The notes under the pieces: generated by a model
Told to the model about the DNA's origin: nothing
What the model saw: the letters and a program-made list of their open reading frames with translations, nothing else
Databases searched by the model: none
Origin: Pristionchus mayeri
Lineage: Eukaryota; Nematoda; Chromadorea; Rhabditida; Neodiplogasteridae
DNA: 64,000 nucleotides
Direction: 5' to 3'
Assembly (NCBI GenBank): GCA_036245805.1
Contig: BTRK01000005.1
Coordinates: forward strand, 41,527,216 to 41,591,215
Position numbers and translations under genes: made by a program
Part shown: piece after piece, positions 23,399 to 35,400 of the stretch
Layout of the letters: each line of letters begins with the position of its first letter
How positions within the stretch are numbered: the first letter of the stretch is position 1

Positions 23399-25386
23399 CA
23401 GTACCGGACAAAAATTCGCAACAAATTTGTCATTGTCATAACTTCGTTCAAAATTGAGCTAGAGACTTATGGTTGGAAGCATTCGAGGGTAAATATCAGG
23501 AGAAAATGGTCATACGGCATATGGTCTGAAACACACTTATCGCGGGTTTCTGAACTTAATTTTCTGCATCACAATTTTCATGTATTTTTTGAAACTCAGC
23601 CGTAAGTCGATGTTAGCTCGAACGACCTGTGATGAAAGTATAACCGTTGATGTTTACAATCCACTATCTGGCTTGATCGTTGCACATCGGGAAGAGCTAA
23701 TATATCGATTTTCCGACACCTCCGAGACGTGTTTGAACGGCTATATCTTCGCTCCCAGTAGAGCGATAGGGCCCCTATTTCGCAGCTACTATACACTAGT
23801 AATGTAGAAACATATTACCAAGTTTGATAGTGATCAGACAACAAATTGCAAAAATCGGAAAATTTGGACACGAATTTGCATGCACTTTTAAACGACCTTA
23901 AATGCTATCAAAAAATCCGATTTCTTACATCTTATATGCAGAATCTGTTAATGAAAAATAATGCGAAATTGCGAAGTGATACGATTTCTCCAGCACATTT
24001 TACAGCCCAATAACCACAGAGAGTCAGAACGGCTAAAGTCGTCAGAAATGGTGGGGGGGGGGGCGGACAAAAGCCCAACGGACAAAAGCCCAACGGATTG
24101 CCGTTCGCTGGAGATTTGATGTAGCAACTTGGGAGTTGTTGCATTGTTATCAGTATACCCTCCACTACATCACCCTGATTAGATCCGCTTACTATGCGAT
24201 CATGATTTTCACTTCCCTCCTATGTAGGGGTTCATGGTCTAAAATTGCGAATTTGGGTGGAGATTCATGGTCAGATAAACAACAAACACCGTAACCAATA
24301 GATAACCATGATACTGGGTTACAGTGGTTTCTGGGGAACTATGATATTGAGTGGTTACAACATTTGCTGTTTATATAACCATGCATTTCCATCAAAAGTC
24401 TAAATTTTAGACCATGAATCCCTATTCATAGGAGGGGAGTGAAATTCAAGATCGCCTAGGTAGAGGATCTAAGCAGGGTGGTGTAGTGGAGGGCATACTG
24501 GCAACATTACAACAACTCCCAAGTATATGCATTAAATCTCCACCGAACAGCAATCCGTTGGGCTTTTGTCTGCCTCCCGAAATGGTCCTTAGCGAAAGTC
24601 GACCTAGCATAACGGGAGAGTTTCTTTAAAATTGGCTCCAATTCAATGAGAAATGTGCATATCTAGGACTTGCAAATCAGATAGGTTCGTTTTATGTGAT
24701 TTGAATATGATTTAATTTTAAATTGCACCGTGTTTTAAGGCTCATGACTATCTGACTCTGTGGTTATTGGAGTGTAACATGTGCTGGATAAATCTTCTCA
24801 GTTTGCCATTTCGCAAACTTGTCCATTAATAGATTCTGCATAAAGCTGGTAGAAATCGGATTTGTTCGATAGCGTTAAAGGTCTAAAGGTCTCCACATGC
24901 ATGAAAATTCGTGTCCAAACGTTTTCGAATTTTGCAGTTTGTTGTCTGATCACTATCGAACTTGGTATAATGTTTTTACAATATTAGTGTATCGTAGCTG
25001 CGAAATAGGGGCCCTATCGCTCTACTGGGAGCGAAGATATAGCCGTTCAAACACGTCTCGGAGGTGTCGGAAAATCGATATATTAGCTCTTCCCGATGTG
25101 CAACGAGCAAGCCAGATAGTGGATTGTAAACATCAACGGTTATACTTTCATCACAGTTCGTTCGAGCTAACATCGTCTTACGGCTGAGTTTCAAAAAATA
25201 CATGAAAATTGTGATGCAGAAAATTAAGTTCAGAAACCCGCGATAATTGTGTTTCAGACCATATGCCGTATGACTATTTTCTCCTGATATTTACCTCTCG
25301 AATGCTTCCAACTATAAGTCTCTAGCTCAATTTTGAACGAAGTTATGACAATGACAAATTTGTTTCGAAACTTTTGTCCGGTACTG
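23399..25386. mobile_element. Non-autonomous Tc1-type long palindrome
   Basis: Ends are CAGTACCGGACAAAA and the inverse TTTTGTCCGGTACTG, each next to a TA dinucleotide (23397-23398 and 25387-25388). That is the Tc1/mariner target signature. The arms are diverged reverse complements over several hundred bp (for example CCATATGCCGTATGAC near 25260 against 23511-23526). The 75-aa frames in both arms mirror each other and are not genes. No transposase is present. The loop is occupied by a second foldback element. Confidence 0.8.
24053..24578. mobile_element. Foldback element nested in the Tc1-type palindrome, 8-bp duplication
   Basis: Starts with a G run and CGGACAAAAGCCCAACGGAC, and ends with the inverse (GTTGGGCTTTTGTCTGCCTCCC). 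The arms share the subterminal ATGTAG...CATACTGGCAACA block with 1-173 and 1765-2147. GAAATGGT occurs on both sides (24045-24052 and 24579-24586), an exact 8-bp target duplication. It therefore jumped into the older Tc1-type element. Confidence 0.82.
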
Positions 25387-25390
25387 TATA

Positions 25391-26800
25391 CTCATGAGGT
25401 ATGTTCTCGCGAGATTCTGACAGATGAAACAAGTGGCAGATTCAACAATTTTCTCATTATGTTTCTTCCTTACTTTTATGGGAATTTTAACTCATACATA
25501 TCAAGTGTACATTTACGCAATTGTTCATCGTTATGTATTATGATGAGCATCGTAAATGCATATTTCACATAACTAAACATGCCGGAAAGATGCCACGATC
25601 ATCCACATACAACGATCTTATAGAACGTCACAAAACTTACGATCGTGACACATCTTCTTTCGCGCCATCACGAACATAATTTTCATAACGATAATATCGT
25701 ATATTTTCCTTTGCAACATGATGCAAGATTTTCGTCACGTATCAGTCAGGCAGACTCATCAATGTGGTTGTTCGAACGAAAATGCTACCATAATATTTTA
25801 TAAAGCTGGACCTACTTAAGTTCGTCGATGCACCATATGGTGAGTATAATTCCGCTGAAAAGGAAGATTCCTTAATACGTGCGTGATTTTCTAGTGATTT
25901 TCTAGCCTACATTGTTTCATGTGTCTGATAAACATTGCCTTTCAAATATCATCATCGATCTCGTGATACAAATTCATGCATGAATTAGCCCATGGTAAGA
26001 TGCATTTTTGGACGCCAAAATCAAGGGGGAATGACAACTAGCGGAAAAATCGGCAATAGAAGTGGCATAATTTATGCCACTTCATTTCTTTGTTCGCTTC
26101 CGAAATAAAATCAACCAGAAAATATGAGAGTGGGATATTCGTCTAACCCTACGAATGCTGATTCTTTCAAATTCCTTCTGTTAATATGATTCACAGGACA
26201 CGGATTTCAACAATCGAACAAATTCTGGCGACTTCTTTAGCAGCAACATGATTTGTCGGTCGTCTCTCTGACATGAAAGCGATATTGCGCACTGACGAGA
26301 TCAAAGCTTTTCCCTAACGCTATCACTGTTGAAGATTGTAAACAATGCTACAGGCACTATGCGTGCTCTATCGTTTTACGCTGCGTTTGATGTCGACGAA
26401 ACTTCAGTTCCTATCGAGAGATGGATACGATCACTTACCATCCCTATTCTTTGTGATGTCACCACGTTTGCTTCGCCGAAAGACCATATCGAATTGAGGG
26501 ATTATTCATTCACGCCTATTTAGGAGGGACATGGAATCACCTGATTGACATATTTCGAATTTGGAACAGAGAGCGTATACGCTCTTTCTGGCTGCTTCCT
26601 TAGTCACTGCGGGTAACTTGGCATCGATATATTTTTTAAAGCTTAAGCCATTTTTTAAATCCTTTTCACAAACGCATTATGCGTCGTGAGAACCAGGATA
26701 ATAATATTGATTCATATATTCTTAATTACGGTATTAGTGGATGTTGGCATTAGGGTATTAATGTCCAAAAAGTGCCTTCAAATTATGATAATTTTTGATT
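25391..26800. other. No supported gene
   Basis: No recognisable exon chain. At about 26062-26086 a perfect 12-bp hairpin reads GAAGTGGCATAA followed at once by its inverse. The stretch may contain the unrecognised 5' end of the secreted-protein gene that follows. Confidence 0.4.
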
Positions 26801-26805
26801 TTCAG

Positions 26806-27390
26806 ACGCATTGACCTTTCCCTTTTCGTATGTGTTTACATCTCGCGACCTAGCCAGCAAAGTGAGTCTTAGTTATCTTCAACTGCCCAAATATACATCA
26901 CCCGGCCCGGATGTGAACAAATCAGTGGAAAGTTCACACCATTTCACTTGTGCAAATACATTTCACCAGACCTAACATTAGAAGCTGATATCGTTGGATA
27001 CTGCCAGTTCGAAATAATGGTTTATTTTAAATTAATTATTAGCAATTGGCAGCTGTGGTTCAACTGTAACGAGGGTTGCAAAGTATTCGCGAATCAGAAC
27101 AGGGACTCAATTTATATCGATCAAGATGGATTCCAGTACAAGTAAGAAACGTATTCAATCGTAGAAAAATATGTGCGCCCTAGTTGACGTTAAATTTTTA
27201 CAAGTAACCAAATGTAGAACTGTTTTTATATACCATTTTTTTTCAAATTGAGGAACATGAAAATACTGTAGAAGAGTACACAATTTGGTCTAATCCTGAA
27301 GGCTCTCATCCTAAATATTACAGATTTTCAGTTTAACTGCGGTCGTTGGCGCTGATCAGACGGTGGCTGATGGCTTTGAACTGCCTGTTA
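26806..27390 (+). CDS. Exons of an unrecognised secreted-type protein, 5' of the transposon
   Basis: Three or four exon-like blocks: 26806-26862 (DALTFPFSYVFTSRDLASK, then GTGAGT), about 26876-26960 (LPKYTSPGPDVNKSVESSHH), 27043-27142 (LWFNCNEGCKVFANQNRDSI, then GTAAG) and about 27331-27388 (LTAVVGADQTVADGFELPV). The 27142/27331 junction joins in phase. Cysteines and the beta-rich, Asn-rich composition suggest an extracellular domain, and I cannot name the family. The blocks may be the 5' part of the gene that resumes at 32408, with the transposon in the intervening intron, or a separate truncated gene. No start codon or signal peptide was identified. Confidence 0.4.
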
Positions 27391-27487
27391 GTTTTAACTA
27401 TTTAAATATAAGCAATGGTTTAAAAACGATTCTATATAACGTCATCGTGCTCTCTTCGTTTTCAGCGAGAGACAGCGCAACTTATTA

Positions 27488-28279
27488 TAGTCCGGTCAGA
27501 TCCCTACATGAAAACGGGACACCCCGGGTGTCCCCGGGTGTCCCCCCGTGTCCCCCCGCCATTTTCCGGCTCGGGCAGAGAAAGAACTAATTCGAATTTT
27601 CGGTTTTCAGACGCAGGGGGTCCTTCCCGATCGATTGGCATACAATTCATAAATTCATAAATTTGCTATTTATCGTAATTTAATTTTGAAACTAAAGATA
27701 ATTAATTTGACACACCCGGAACTACAGTAGTTAATTTGATATTCACCGGTCCGGCTCTGAGACTCGATTTCTGCGAGCTTGCAGTTTGCTGCCACGTTTT
27801 CGTTCGTTTTTGCTTTCAAATTAGCTAATTTTGTATTTCAAAACCTTCGCCTGATTAAATACGTTGATTCTAGAGCGGTTACAGCCTCTCGTCGATTATC
27901 GGTAGCCCTGTTTTGGAAATGCTTGATTTTCTGCTCATTTTCTATGGATTCTAGTCACTTTTCCTTCGATTTTAGAGCTTCTTTTGTTATAAATTTAGGC
28001 TTATTATTGTTTCTGCAGGTCGCCCTTACTGCGACACGCCCCTGGAGTCTGGGGCGTCATGAGCGACTCTTCTCTGCTAGTCAGGTCCGACTTTTTTCCA
28101 TTTTCTTTTCTATTTTCTATGCGGTGTCGGCTTGTGGTTTCCTTTTTTAAGGACCTCTGCTTGCATCACAAGGGAAGGAACAAGAATTTATATACAACGA
28201 TGCATCAACGGAAACTTCTTAACGGTCAGGTATTTTTGTATTTACAAAGTGATGGGGTAAACTTCTGATTTAGGCTAGT
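27488..28279 (+). repeat. Left terminal inverted repeat of the Tc1-like transposon
   Basis: It pairs with 31241-32028 in inverse orientation, ending inside at ACTTCTGATTTAGGCTAGT. The outer 100 bp are GC-rich tandem GGGTGTCCCC-like units. Open frames of about 70-120 aa inside are duplicated in the other arm and are judged non-coding. Confidence 0.88.
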
Positions 28280-28580
28280 TTCAAAGAACTTCTATTATTG
28301 TAAATTTGTATAATTTAACGGGGAATAACTTCAGAAATGGAGTTAACGTGTTATTCATCGTTAACCATTGAATTGTTAGAAGAGTCTTCGTTTTGAGGGA
28401 AAGTGTATGTTGAAGATTGAACTCTTCTTGTCAGATTATTGTAGTTGTACCTTAGCATCCTCTTTTGTAATAACCTTTTGAGTCTGCATAACGAACCTGG
28501 ACACGAATCTATTCCAGTCGGTAGTGCACTGTCTCGGGTTAGTAGGATGGCGAAGTTTACGGTATTGCTAAAAATGTAAA

Positions 28581-29614
28581 CTAAAAATGTAAGACAAATC
28601 TGCCGACTTCTTGAGCGAATCGAGTCCTCATGCGATCCCTTTCCTGCACCTTCTTTCCAGTCTCACTCGGAAGGCAAACGGTATCAAGTAGGACACGAAT
28701 GAAGGAGGAATCAGAGGGATTGGACTCAGCCAATTGATTGACTTCCTCTGCTGCCATGAACTCAGGTCCGTTGTCTATAGTTTTGATAGCTTTTACAATT
28801 CATATGAATCTGGATTCTAAAACAATTACTTACATGAAGACGGTGTCTTCACTGCCATATTATCATAGATAGTCTTCATCAATTGATCCTGGTCCTCCTG
28901 TTTCTTGATCACTTTATTGAGCAAATCCCGTAGCTAAATTTATATCCTGAACTTATTCATTGGTTTATAAACCTCAATATGCGAAGCGGAAGGAATTGCA
29001 GTTGGCTGCACGATCGGAGAGACCACAGAGAGAGGAGAGGAGAAGTGAGGGAGGAATCCCTTTCTACAATCGATTGTGTTGTACTATGGTGCGGATAAAA
29101 CGCTATTTTTATTAATTATCTTAACTGTTTCCGATTCACCTCTGTTGTGTGATTGGAGTAGGAAGGGCTGGTGCCGATAATTTCATAGGGGGCACACTAT
29201 TCCTCCTATTGGATGCGATAGTCTTTTTATCTAGAATTCCCTATGTAAGCGGATATTTATGAGTAGAAATGTAAATTACTGGGACGAGTAGGAATGCGAG
29301 CGGTGGCCTTGCTCGAAGATTGTTCGTCCAATGGCTCTTCCTTCACTCTCAGCTCACTCTCAGCTTCATTTCCAGCAACTAAATTCCGGAAGATTAATCG
29401 AGGTTGGATCAAACTAACGATTGGTGATTCTCTTCATGGCTGCTCTACATTGCCCTTTTGTTCCCATGTGGTAGATGACTCTCTCCACTTCCACTCCCCC
29501 ATCCATTCTGTATGTGACGATCTCTTCCATCTTCTTCTTTCCCTTTGTGACCATTCTAGATGGAAAGATGTCGAATCTCTCGACAGTGAGACATTTACCC
29601 AACACGAATGCCAT
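28581..29614 (-). CDS. Second gene of the Tc1-like transposon, unknown function, possible DNA-binding regulator
   Basis: Minus-strand exons: 29614-29419 (MAFVLGKCLTVERFDIFPSR, then a basic KGKKK), a 40-bp intron with GTTAGT...TTTAG, 29378-29280 (contains LRVKEEPLDEQSSSK), an exon ending at about 28968 (SPIVQPTAIPSASHIE), 28933-28834 (LRDLLNKVIKKQEDQDQLMK, a likely coiled coil) and 28774-28581 (EEVNQLAESNPSDSSFIRVL, then RDRMRTRFAQEVGRFVLHF and TAG). Three junctions join in phase with canonical sites. The junction near 29280/29060 is unresolved. A short N-terminal domain, a sumoylation-like VKEEP, a Pro-rich linker, a coiled coil and a basic C-terminal helical domain recall BEN-domain or similar chromatin regulators. 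That comparison is only an impression. It is divergent from the transposase, with about 250 bp between the two starts. Confidence 0.62.
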
Positions 29615-29868
29615 CTGATGAATAAAGGAATACATCAACGGGAATAAGAGCAACAGATTCACAACAACCATGATCGAATTGTGCAAAATACATTTGAACA
29701 AAATAAAAAACTGCACCGTGTGTGGTCTGAATTGTGAAATATCTGCGGAATAAGTGCGTAGCATCCCATGCTTTTGTTCTCTTTATATTTTCATTGATTT
29801 TCATCGCAGCCATCGCACCGTGACGGTAATCCGTTTTCCCTATTTTCACTTGCTTTATTCACTTTCAG
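29615..29868. promoter_or_regulatory. Shared divergent intergenic region of the transposon genes
   Basis: The 254 bp between the proposed start of the minus-strand gene (29614) and the transposase ATG (29869) must hold the 5' ends of both. TTTCAG sits immediately before the transposase ATG and could be a splice or trans-splice acceptor. No other motif is claimed. Confidence 0.4.
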
Positions 29869-31221
29869 ATGACTCGACTCTCTGAGCATGCTCAGGTAGA
29901 GCTTCGACTGCAGAAAAATCTAGGCCAATCCGCACATCAAGCCTTTATCCATTTGAGAAATGTGAAGAAAATTAATGTGTCTTATCCATCCGTGCTAAGA
30001 TACTACAAGGAGCTCGAGAAGACAATTGCGGAGAAAAAGTATAGGTACACAATTTAGTTCCTACACGATCACTATTACCTAAAACTTTTGCTAAACAGTT
30101 CCTACGTTCTCGGAGACACAACACAAGATGTTGGAGTAATGGTCAAAACATCTCGAAAGAAGTATCTTGAACAAGTGAAAAAAAGAGTAAATTATTCAAG
30201 ATATCGGACTATTTCAACAGAAAATAGTGGCTCGCAACACAAATAAATGACTCAAATAGATTGTCTCCCTTCTATCTTCTCGATTCGGCGTCGCCGTGAA
30301 GAGAGGAATCGTCCGAGAACTGAAAAAAATGATGCATCTTAAAACTGTTCCTATCATGTGCGTTTTATAAATATTCTACGCAATTTAAGTGAGCTATTTC
30401 AGCAAGGTTCCGTTTATCAATCCAACCCAAAGGATGAAGAGATTTAATTTCGTTTTTGATCTGGTGCATAATGAAGAAACGTTTCAACATTGGGTAATAA
30501 ATAATTAGCAATGGTTGAGAATTGACTCGGTGACTTCAGGTTTGGTCGGATGAGTCTATCGTTCAGCTAGGCGGTAACGCAGGATGGGTCACTGTTGAAA
30601 GTGACTACGATAAGGACCGATTTCAGATGACCAAAAAATTCCCAGTTAAGGTATTTTAGTTCTCATGACAAAAGCAAGGTTGTCGTTCAGGTCCAAGTTT
30701 GGGCCGCAATTACGTTCGATGGTCATGGACCGCTTTGTTTCCTAAATCAAGGAGAGACTCTCGGAGCAGAGGCGTATCAAGGAATTCTCGAGGAATACCT
30801 TCTTCCCTTCCTCGATGGATGGATCGGTCGTGGTGCAGCCATCTTCCAGCAGGATGGCGCTTCGGCGCACACCGCCCGATCGACCATGAAGAAAATGGAT
30901 GAGTGGGGAGTCACCGTGTCCCCGTGGCCTCCTTCCTCCCCCGACATAAACCCAATCGAGTTTGTATGGAGGGACATGAAGGAGTGGATTCGAATCAACC
31001 GCAAGCCAACTACTCTAGAGGAGCTAAAGGAAGCCATCCTTCACTACTGGGAGTTCCAACTGACTAAGGAGAAATGCATCAAATATATTCCCCCTCGGCT
31101 TTACGAAGAATACAACCAGTACTTCAAATATATTAATCACGTAAAAGAGAATGTTCAGTTAGTTTATGGGTGCGGTGGAGGCCCCATTGTAGATAAATGG
31201 AAAGATCATAACCTCCAGTAG
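29869..31221 (+). CDS. Tc1-like DD34E transposase, intact, six exons
   Basis: Exons 29869-30044, 30099-30186, 30260-30357, 30403-30493, 30540-30650 and 30691-31221 (TAG) join in phase to a protein of about 364 residues. The first exon has a helix-turn-helix-like N-terminus for end binding. The catalytic core shows VWSDES (first Asp), IFQQDGASAHTA (second Asp) and SPDINPIEFVW (Glu). There are 34 residues between the second Asp and the Glu, which is the Tc1 DD34E spacing. It would cut and paste the element at TA sites. ATG lies directly after TTTCAG, so an upstream leader exon or trans-splicing is possible. Five introns are many for a Tc1 transposase. The ending differs from C. elegans Tc1 by a long C-terminal tail. 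No stop or frameshift was found, so the copy may be active. Confidence 0.88.
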
Positions 31222-31240
31222 CTATTAATTTGTTGTTGAT

Positions 31241-32028
31241 ACTAGCCTAATTCAGAAGTTTACCCCATCACTTTGTAAATACAAAAATACCTGACCGTTA
31301 AGAAGTTTCCGTTGATGCATCGTTGTATATAAATTCTTGTTCCTTCCCTTGTGATGCAAGCAGAGGTCCTTAAAAAAGGAAACCACAAGCCGACACCGCA
31401 TAGAAAATAGAAAAGAAAATGGAAAAAAGTCGGACCTGACTAGCAGAGAAGAGTCGCTCATGATGCCCCAGACTCCAGGGGCGTGTCGCAGTAAGGGCGA
31501 CCTGCAGAAACAATAATAAGCCTAAATTTATAACAAAAGAAGCTCTAAAATCGAGGGAAAAGTGACTAGAATCCATAGAAAATGAGCAGAAAATCAAGCA
31601 TTTCCAAAACAGGGCTACCGATAATCGACGAGAGGCTGTAACCACTCTAGAACGTATTCAATCAGGCGAAGGTTTTGAAATACAAAATTAGCTAATTTGA
31701 AAGCAAAAACGAACGAAAACGTGGCAGCAAACTGCAAGCTCGCAGAAATCGAGTCTCAGAGCCGGACCGGTGAATATCAAATTAACTACTGTAGTTCCGG
31801 GTGTGTCAAATTAATTATCTTTAGTTTCAAAATTAAATTACGATAAATAGCAAATTTATGAATTTATGAATTGTATGCCAATCGATCGGGAAGGACCCCC
31901 TGCGTCTGAAAACCGAAAATTCGAATTAGTTCTTTCTCTGCCCGAGCCGGAAAATGGCGGGGGGACACGGGGGGACACCCGGGGACACCCGGGGTGTCCC
32001 GTTTTCATGTAGGGATCTGACCGGACTA
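31241..32028 (-). repeat. Right terminal inverted repeat of the Tc1-like transposon
   Basis: Reverse complement of 27488-28279 with few differences and small length changes. It begins 20 bp after the transposase stop codon, so the transposase transcript must end in or read through it. Confidence 0.88.
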
Positions 32029-32042
32029 TATAGTTTTTTTCT

Positions 32043-32161
32043 TAAAAACTATCGCAGAATCTATATTCAAAATCGATTAAAATATGTAGATGTTGTATAT
32101 CAAGATTTCCGCCTTTGTGTAAATCCTGATATACAAATTACACATATTTTTCGATAGTTTA
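32043..32161. repeat. Palindromic repeat flanking the transposon
   Basis: TAAAAACTATCG on the left pairs with CGATAGTTTAA on the right, with inner inverted blocks (AATATGTA and GATATACAA types). Probable MITE 14 bp outside the right end of the transposon. Confidence 0.5.
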
Positions 32162-32407
32162 AATGTGATCTCGCACTCACATATCTTACAATACTTGTCC
32201 ACGCATGTTGACTACAAGCACGTTACATTAGCTCAAAAATGAGCCCATTTTTTTCAAATCCAGAGAGACTATAAAATGCCTAAAAGCCTAGGGAAAATTC
32301 GTGTGAACGAAATGTTTATCGTCTGCACTGGACTCTGCCATAATTTTCTTGTGATATTACTTTAATTTTGCAGCTAAGGTAGTACATTCTCTCAAAAGAT
32401 ACATTTT

Positions 32408-35400
32408 CCAGCTCGGACTTGTCTCATTCATGTGGATGCGTGATCCCGTTGGTGGTTTTATTCCTAACTCGCACATCATCTATATTGTGGACAGTAGAGC
32501 CCGTGAGTTACGCTCGCCTTTATGCCAAATATAAATATATTACGATGTTTTCCTCTAGACAACATGACATATTATATAATCAAATATTATATTGGTGTAT
32601 TTACGGAAGGAGTGACATTAAAAATTAGTTGAAAATTCATGGTAACATTATTATCACTTCTTTCTCCGGGTAAATTCGATGCAGTTTCGTCTTCTGAGCT
32701 CAATATCTTTGTGGTGGGACTCCATATCGCATGTGATGAAGCAATCGAAATAAAATTCGAAATTTATTGAAGGGACTGGGGAGGTGTTGGAGACGAATCC
32801 ACTATCGAGCCTCAATTTTCAGCAAACTACAACACACCAGTGTGCATTCCGCAGTACGATAGCAACATGGTCGTCGCAGTGAAGGGACACTTTGTGACGT
32901 TTCTTCCCACCGAAGATGGAGTGAATCTGTTCAACTTCACAGGACAATTTCCCGTGAGTTTATATATTTTTTCCCGAAAATACAGCACGTCAGCACATAT
33001 TTCATCATATCATGAATATTTCCGTAGTAGTATACTACAATGAATACGATGACTTCAGAATAGCGGAGATATCAAGATCTATGCCGCTGGCTTTGACGCA
33101 ATCACTTCCGAAGAGTTCTACCCTACACAATGCACCACTGTTTCCACATCTCGGTACGAAACCGTGGAATACATGCTGAGCCATTCAACACACCTTGTCG
33201 TGCTCACAGTGTTGTTGTTTTTTTTAAATTCTGATTTTTTTTCGCAATTTTCAAATGCAGATCTCAAAATAGTGCGGAGAATTCTAAGCTGACTATTTTC
33301 GGGCCGATAATCACCGTGCATTTTGCTGCTCAAGGAGAGCACAATCTTGCTGTGAGCTCGGCATATTTTTCTGGGACTTCAACTGAAGACATTTTTTCGA
33401 TCAAATAATGTATTTTATCACAATTCGTATTTGCAAATATATGCACATCACATTGTTTCAGCAAATATCATTCCAAATAATAGTATGCCATCGGTCGTGA
33501 TCACGTCTCCAGGTTTTTTTAATAATTAATATTATGTATTATTATTAAATGGCGTTGTGTTTTGGGGCATATTTACAATTAAATGAAACTTATTTAATTG
33601 CATAAATAATTCCCACAAATATTACCTTAAATTTCATACGATATATGTATACGAAAGAAAATATTATCGATATCCATGATTTCACAGGATATGGTGGCTG
33701 CCCGTTTGGCGGGTACTTTACACATGATTTTCCGGATAATGATTTGTATAACACATTTACGGTATCTTCAAGCAGGTAATTTATATAGTCTCGCGAATTT
33801 TCCTTGTGCGAAGAATTCTAAGCTGACTGATTTCGAAAGTATTAATTTGGTAAGAAAGTTCTGTCGCGTTTCTCGTATTTTAAATGTTGGTTTATCCTGC
33901 CCTTCAAAGTTGATCAATCTTCATACGATCTTCAGTGGTCTAATAGTGCTTGGTTACTCTTTCGAGAAAACGTTATCACAGTATTCTCCAATTATTAATT
34001 CTGGCATAGTCGATTGCCAAATTCGGTGAAATTGATGAGCAACCCTATTTTTTATTTGCTCATAGTTGAAAGAAGAAGTGTGATATGGGCATAACTAACA
34101 TGCCGTTGTGGAGTGCAACAAATGGGCATGTTTTGTAATGCATAACAATAAGAAAGACCCATTATGCCAACTTGGGATCAACGCTAATTCTGAAAATTTC
34201 ACTGAATTGAATTTTGTTGTTAAGCATTTCTCATCCCTGAAGATTTAGCAACTGATCCGGTAAGCTCAGTTGTAGTGAGTGATGAAGTACTCGGCATGAT
34301 TAGTGTTTACCCTAAAAGGGAAAGTGGTGCACCTAACTGTTCGTAAGCTACATTTTTTCAAATGATGAAACCGAAAATTGTTCTTTGAAAGCATTTTTTG
34401 CAATCTACAGCTTCCCACACATATCGAATGCCGGATGTTATGTGATAATATGGATGTACAACTCTAGTGTTATCACCCTTCAAAGCAGTAGAAGCAATTG
34501 ACAGCTCTTATTCAAACGGCTGAGTTCAACAAATTACACCAGAAAATTGTCATTTTCAGAATTTTTGAAATTTTATTTATTTACTCGCTTTATATGCGAA
34601 ATAGAATCCATATAAACCTGTTGACACATACTACTTACATCACTTCACCTTATGTTAAATTGAATTTCCAGATAATTTATTCAGTCAAGAAAAAATGGAA
34701 AAATAGTACGCGACAGAACTTTCTTACCAACCTAATAATATACATTTTAGGTTGCAATTGGTGACTATATCATAGCTGATATTATTATTTGCATCATCGA
34801 CATCGCCGTATCGTACGAATATGTTGCTCCCGAGGAAACTGTACAATTCAGAGTCAACCGAAATGTGCTTGAGTACGATCTCAATGGAATTAAGTACTTA
34901 TAAGTAGCGATCCACGAATCAGTGTCTAAATAAGAGGAACAAAATTTTGAAAACGTTTGATCCGGATCAAACAGGATGTGAGCTATTAGAGGATTTAGCT
35001 TCTACAACTCGGAAGATCAGCCCGACGCCTTTACTAAACACTTCGATAACGACAAATTCGACGTAGTCATTGATTGGATAAGAAGTGCGTTTATTTCAAG
35101 GCAAATATTAGATTATACTGTTGTCACTTGAACACCCGACTTACCTTCTCGACCTGATCCTAAAAACATGGACAAATATGTATGAAAAAATATGAAAGAA
35201 AGCGATACAAAATTTACAAATCTAGTGCAGTATGAATACTAATAATATATATGTAATATCTGCATTAAGGAAAAGATCCTGAGTCAGTGGCTAGCTGGTC
35301 GATACAGATGGACTTTGGTCTATCCTCGGAAGCAGAAGTTGACTCTACCACTCCCGAAACCGCACCGGAACCGACGACAACAACCCCTCCGGCTACGAGT

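Larger units (their letters stand above)
27488..32028 (+). mobile_element. 4.5 kb Tc1-like DNA transposon with about 790-bp terminal inverted repeats and two genes
   Basis: Outer ends read TAGTCCGGTCAGATCCC and its inverse, each next to TA (27486-27487 and 32029-32030). The arms match closely from 27488 to about 28279 and from 32028 back to about 31241. Just inside each end is a GC-rich block of repeated GGGTGTCCCC-type units, then CCATTTTCCGGCTCGGGCAG. Between the arms lie a transposase gene on the + strand and a second spliced gene on the - strand. The arms differ at only a handful of positions, and the transposase is open throughout, so insertion looks recent. Confidence 0.9.

Noticed and set aside
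27779..28150. 123-residue frame in the transposon's left repeat (mirrored at 31370-31645)
   Set aside because: Present in both inverted repeats, Phe-rich, without splice context or homology. A repeat by-product.
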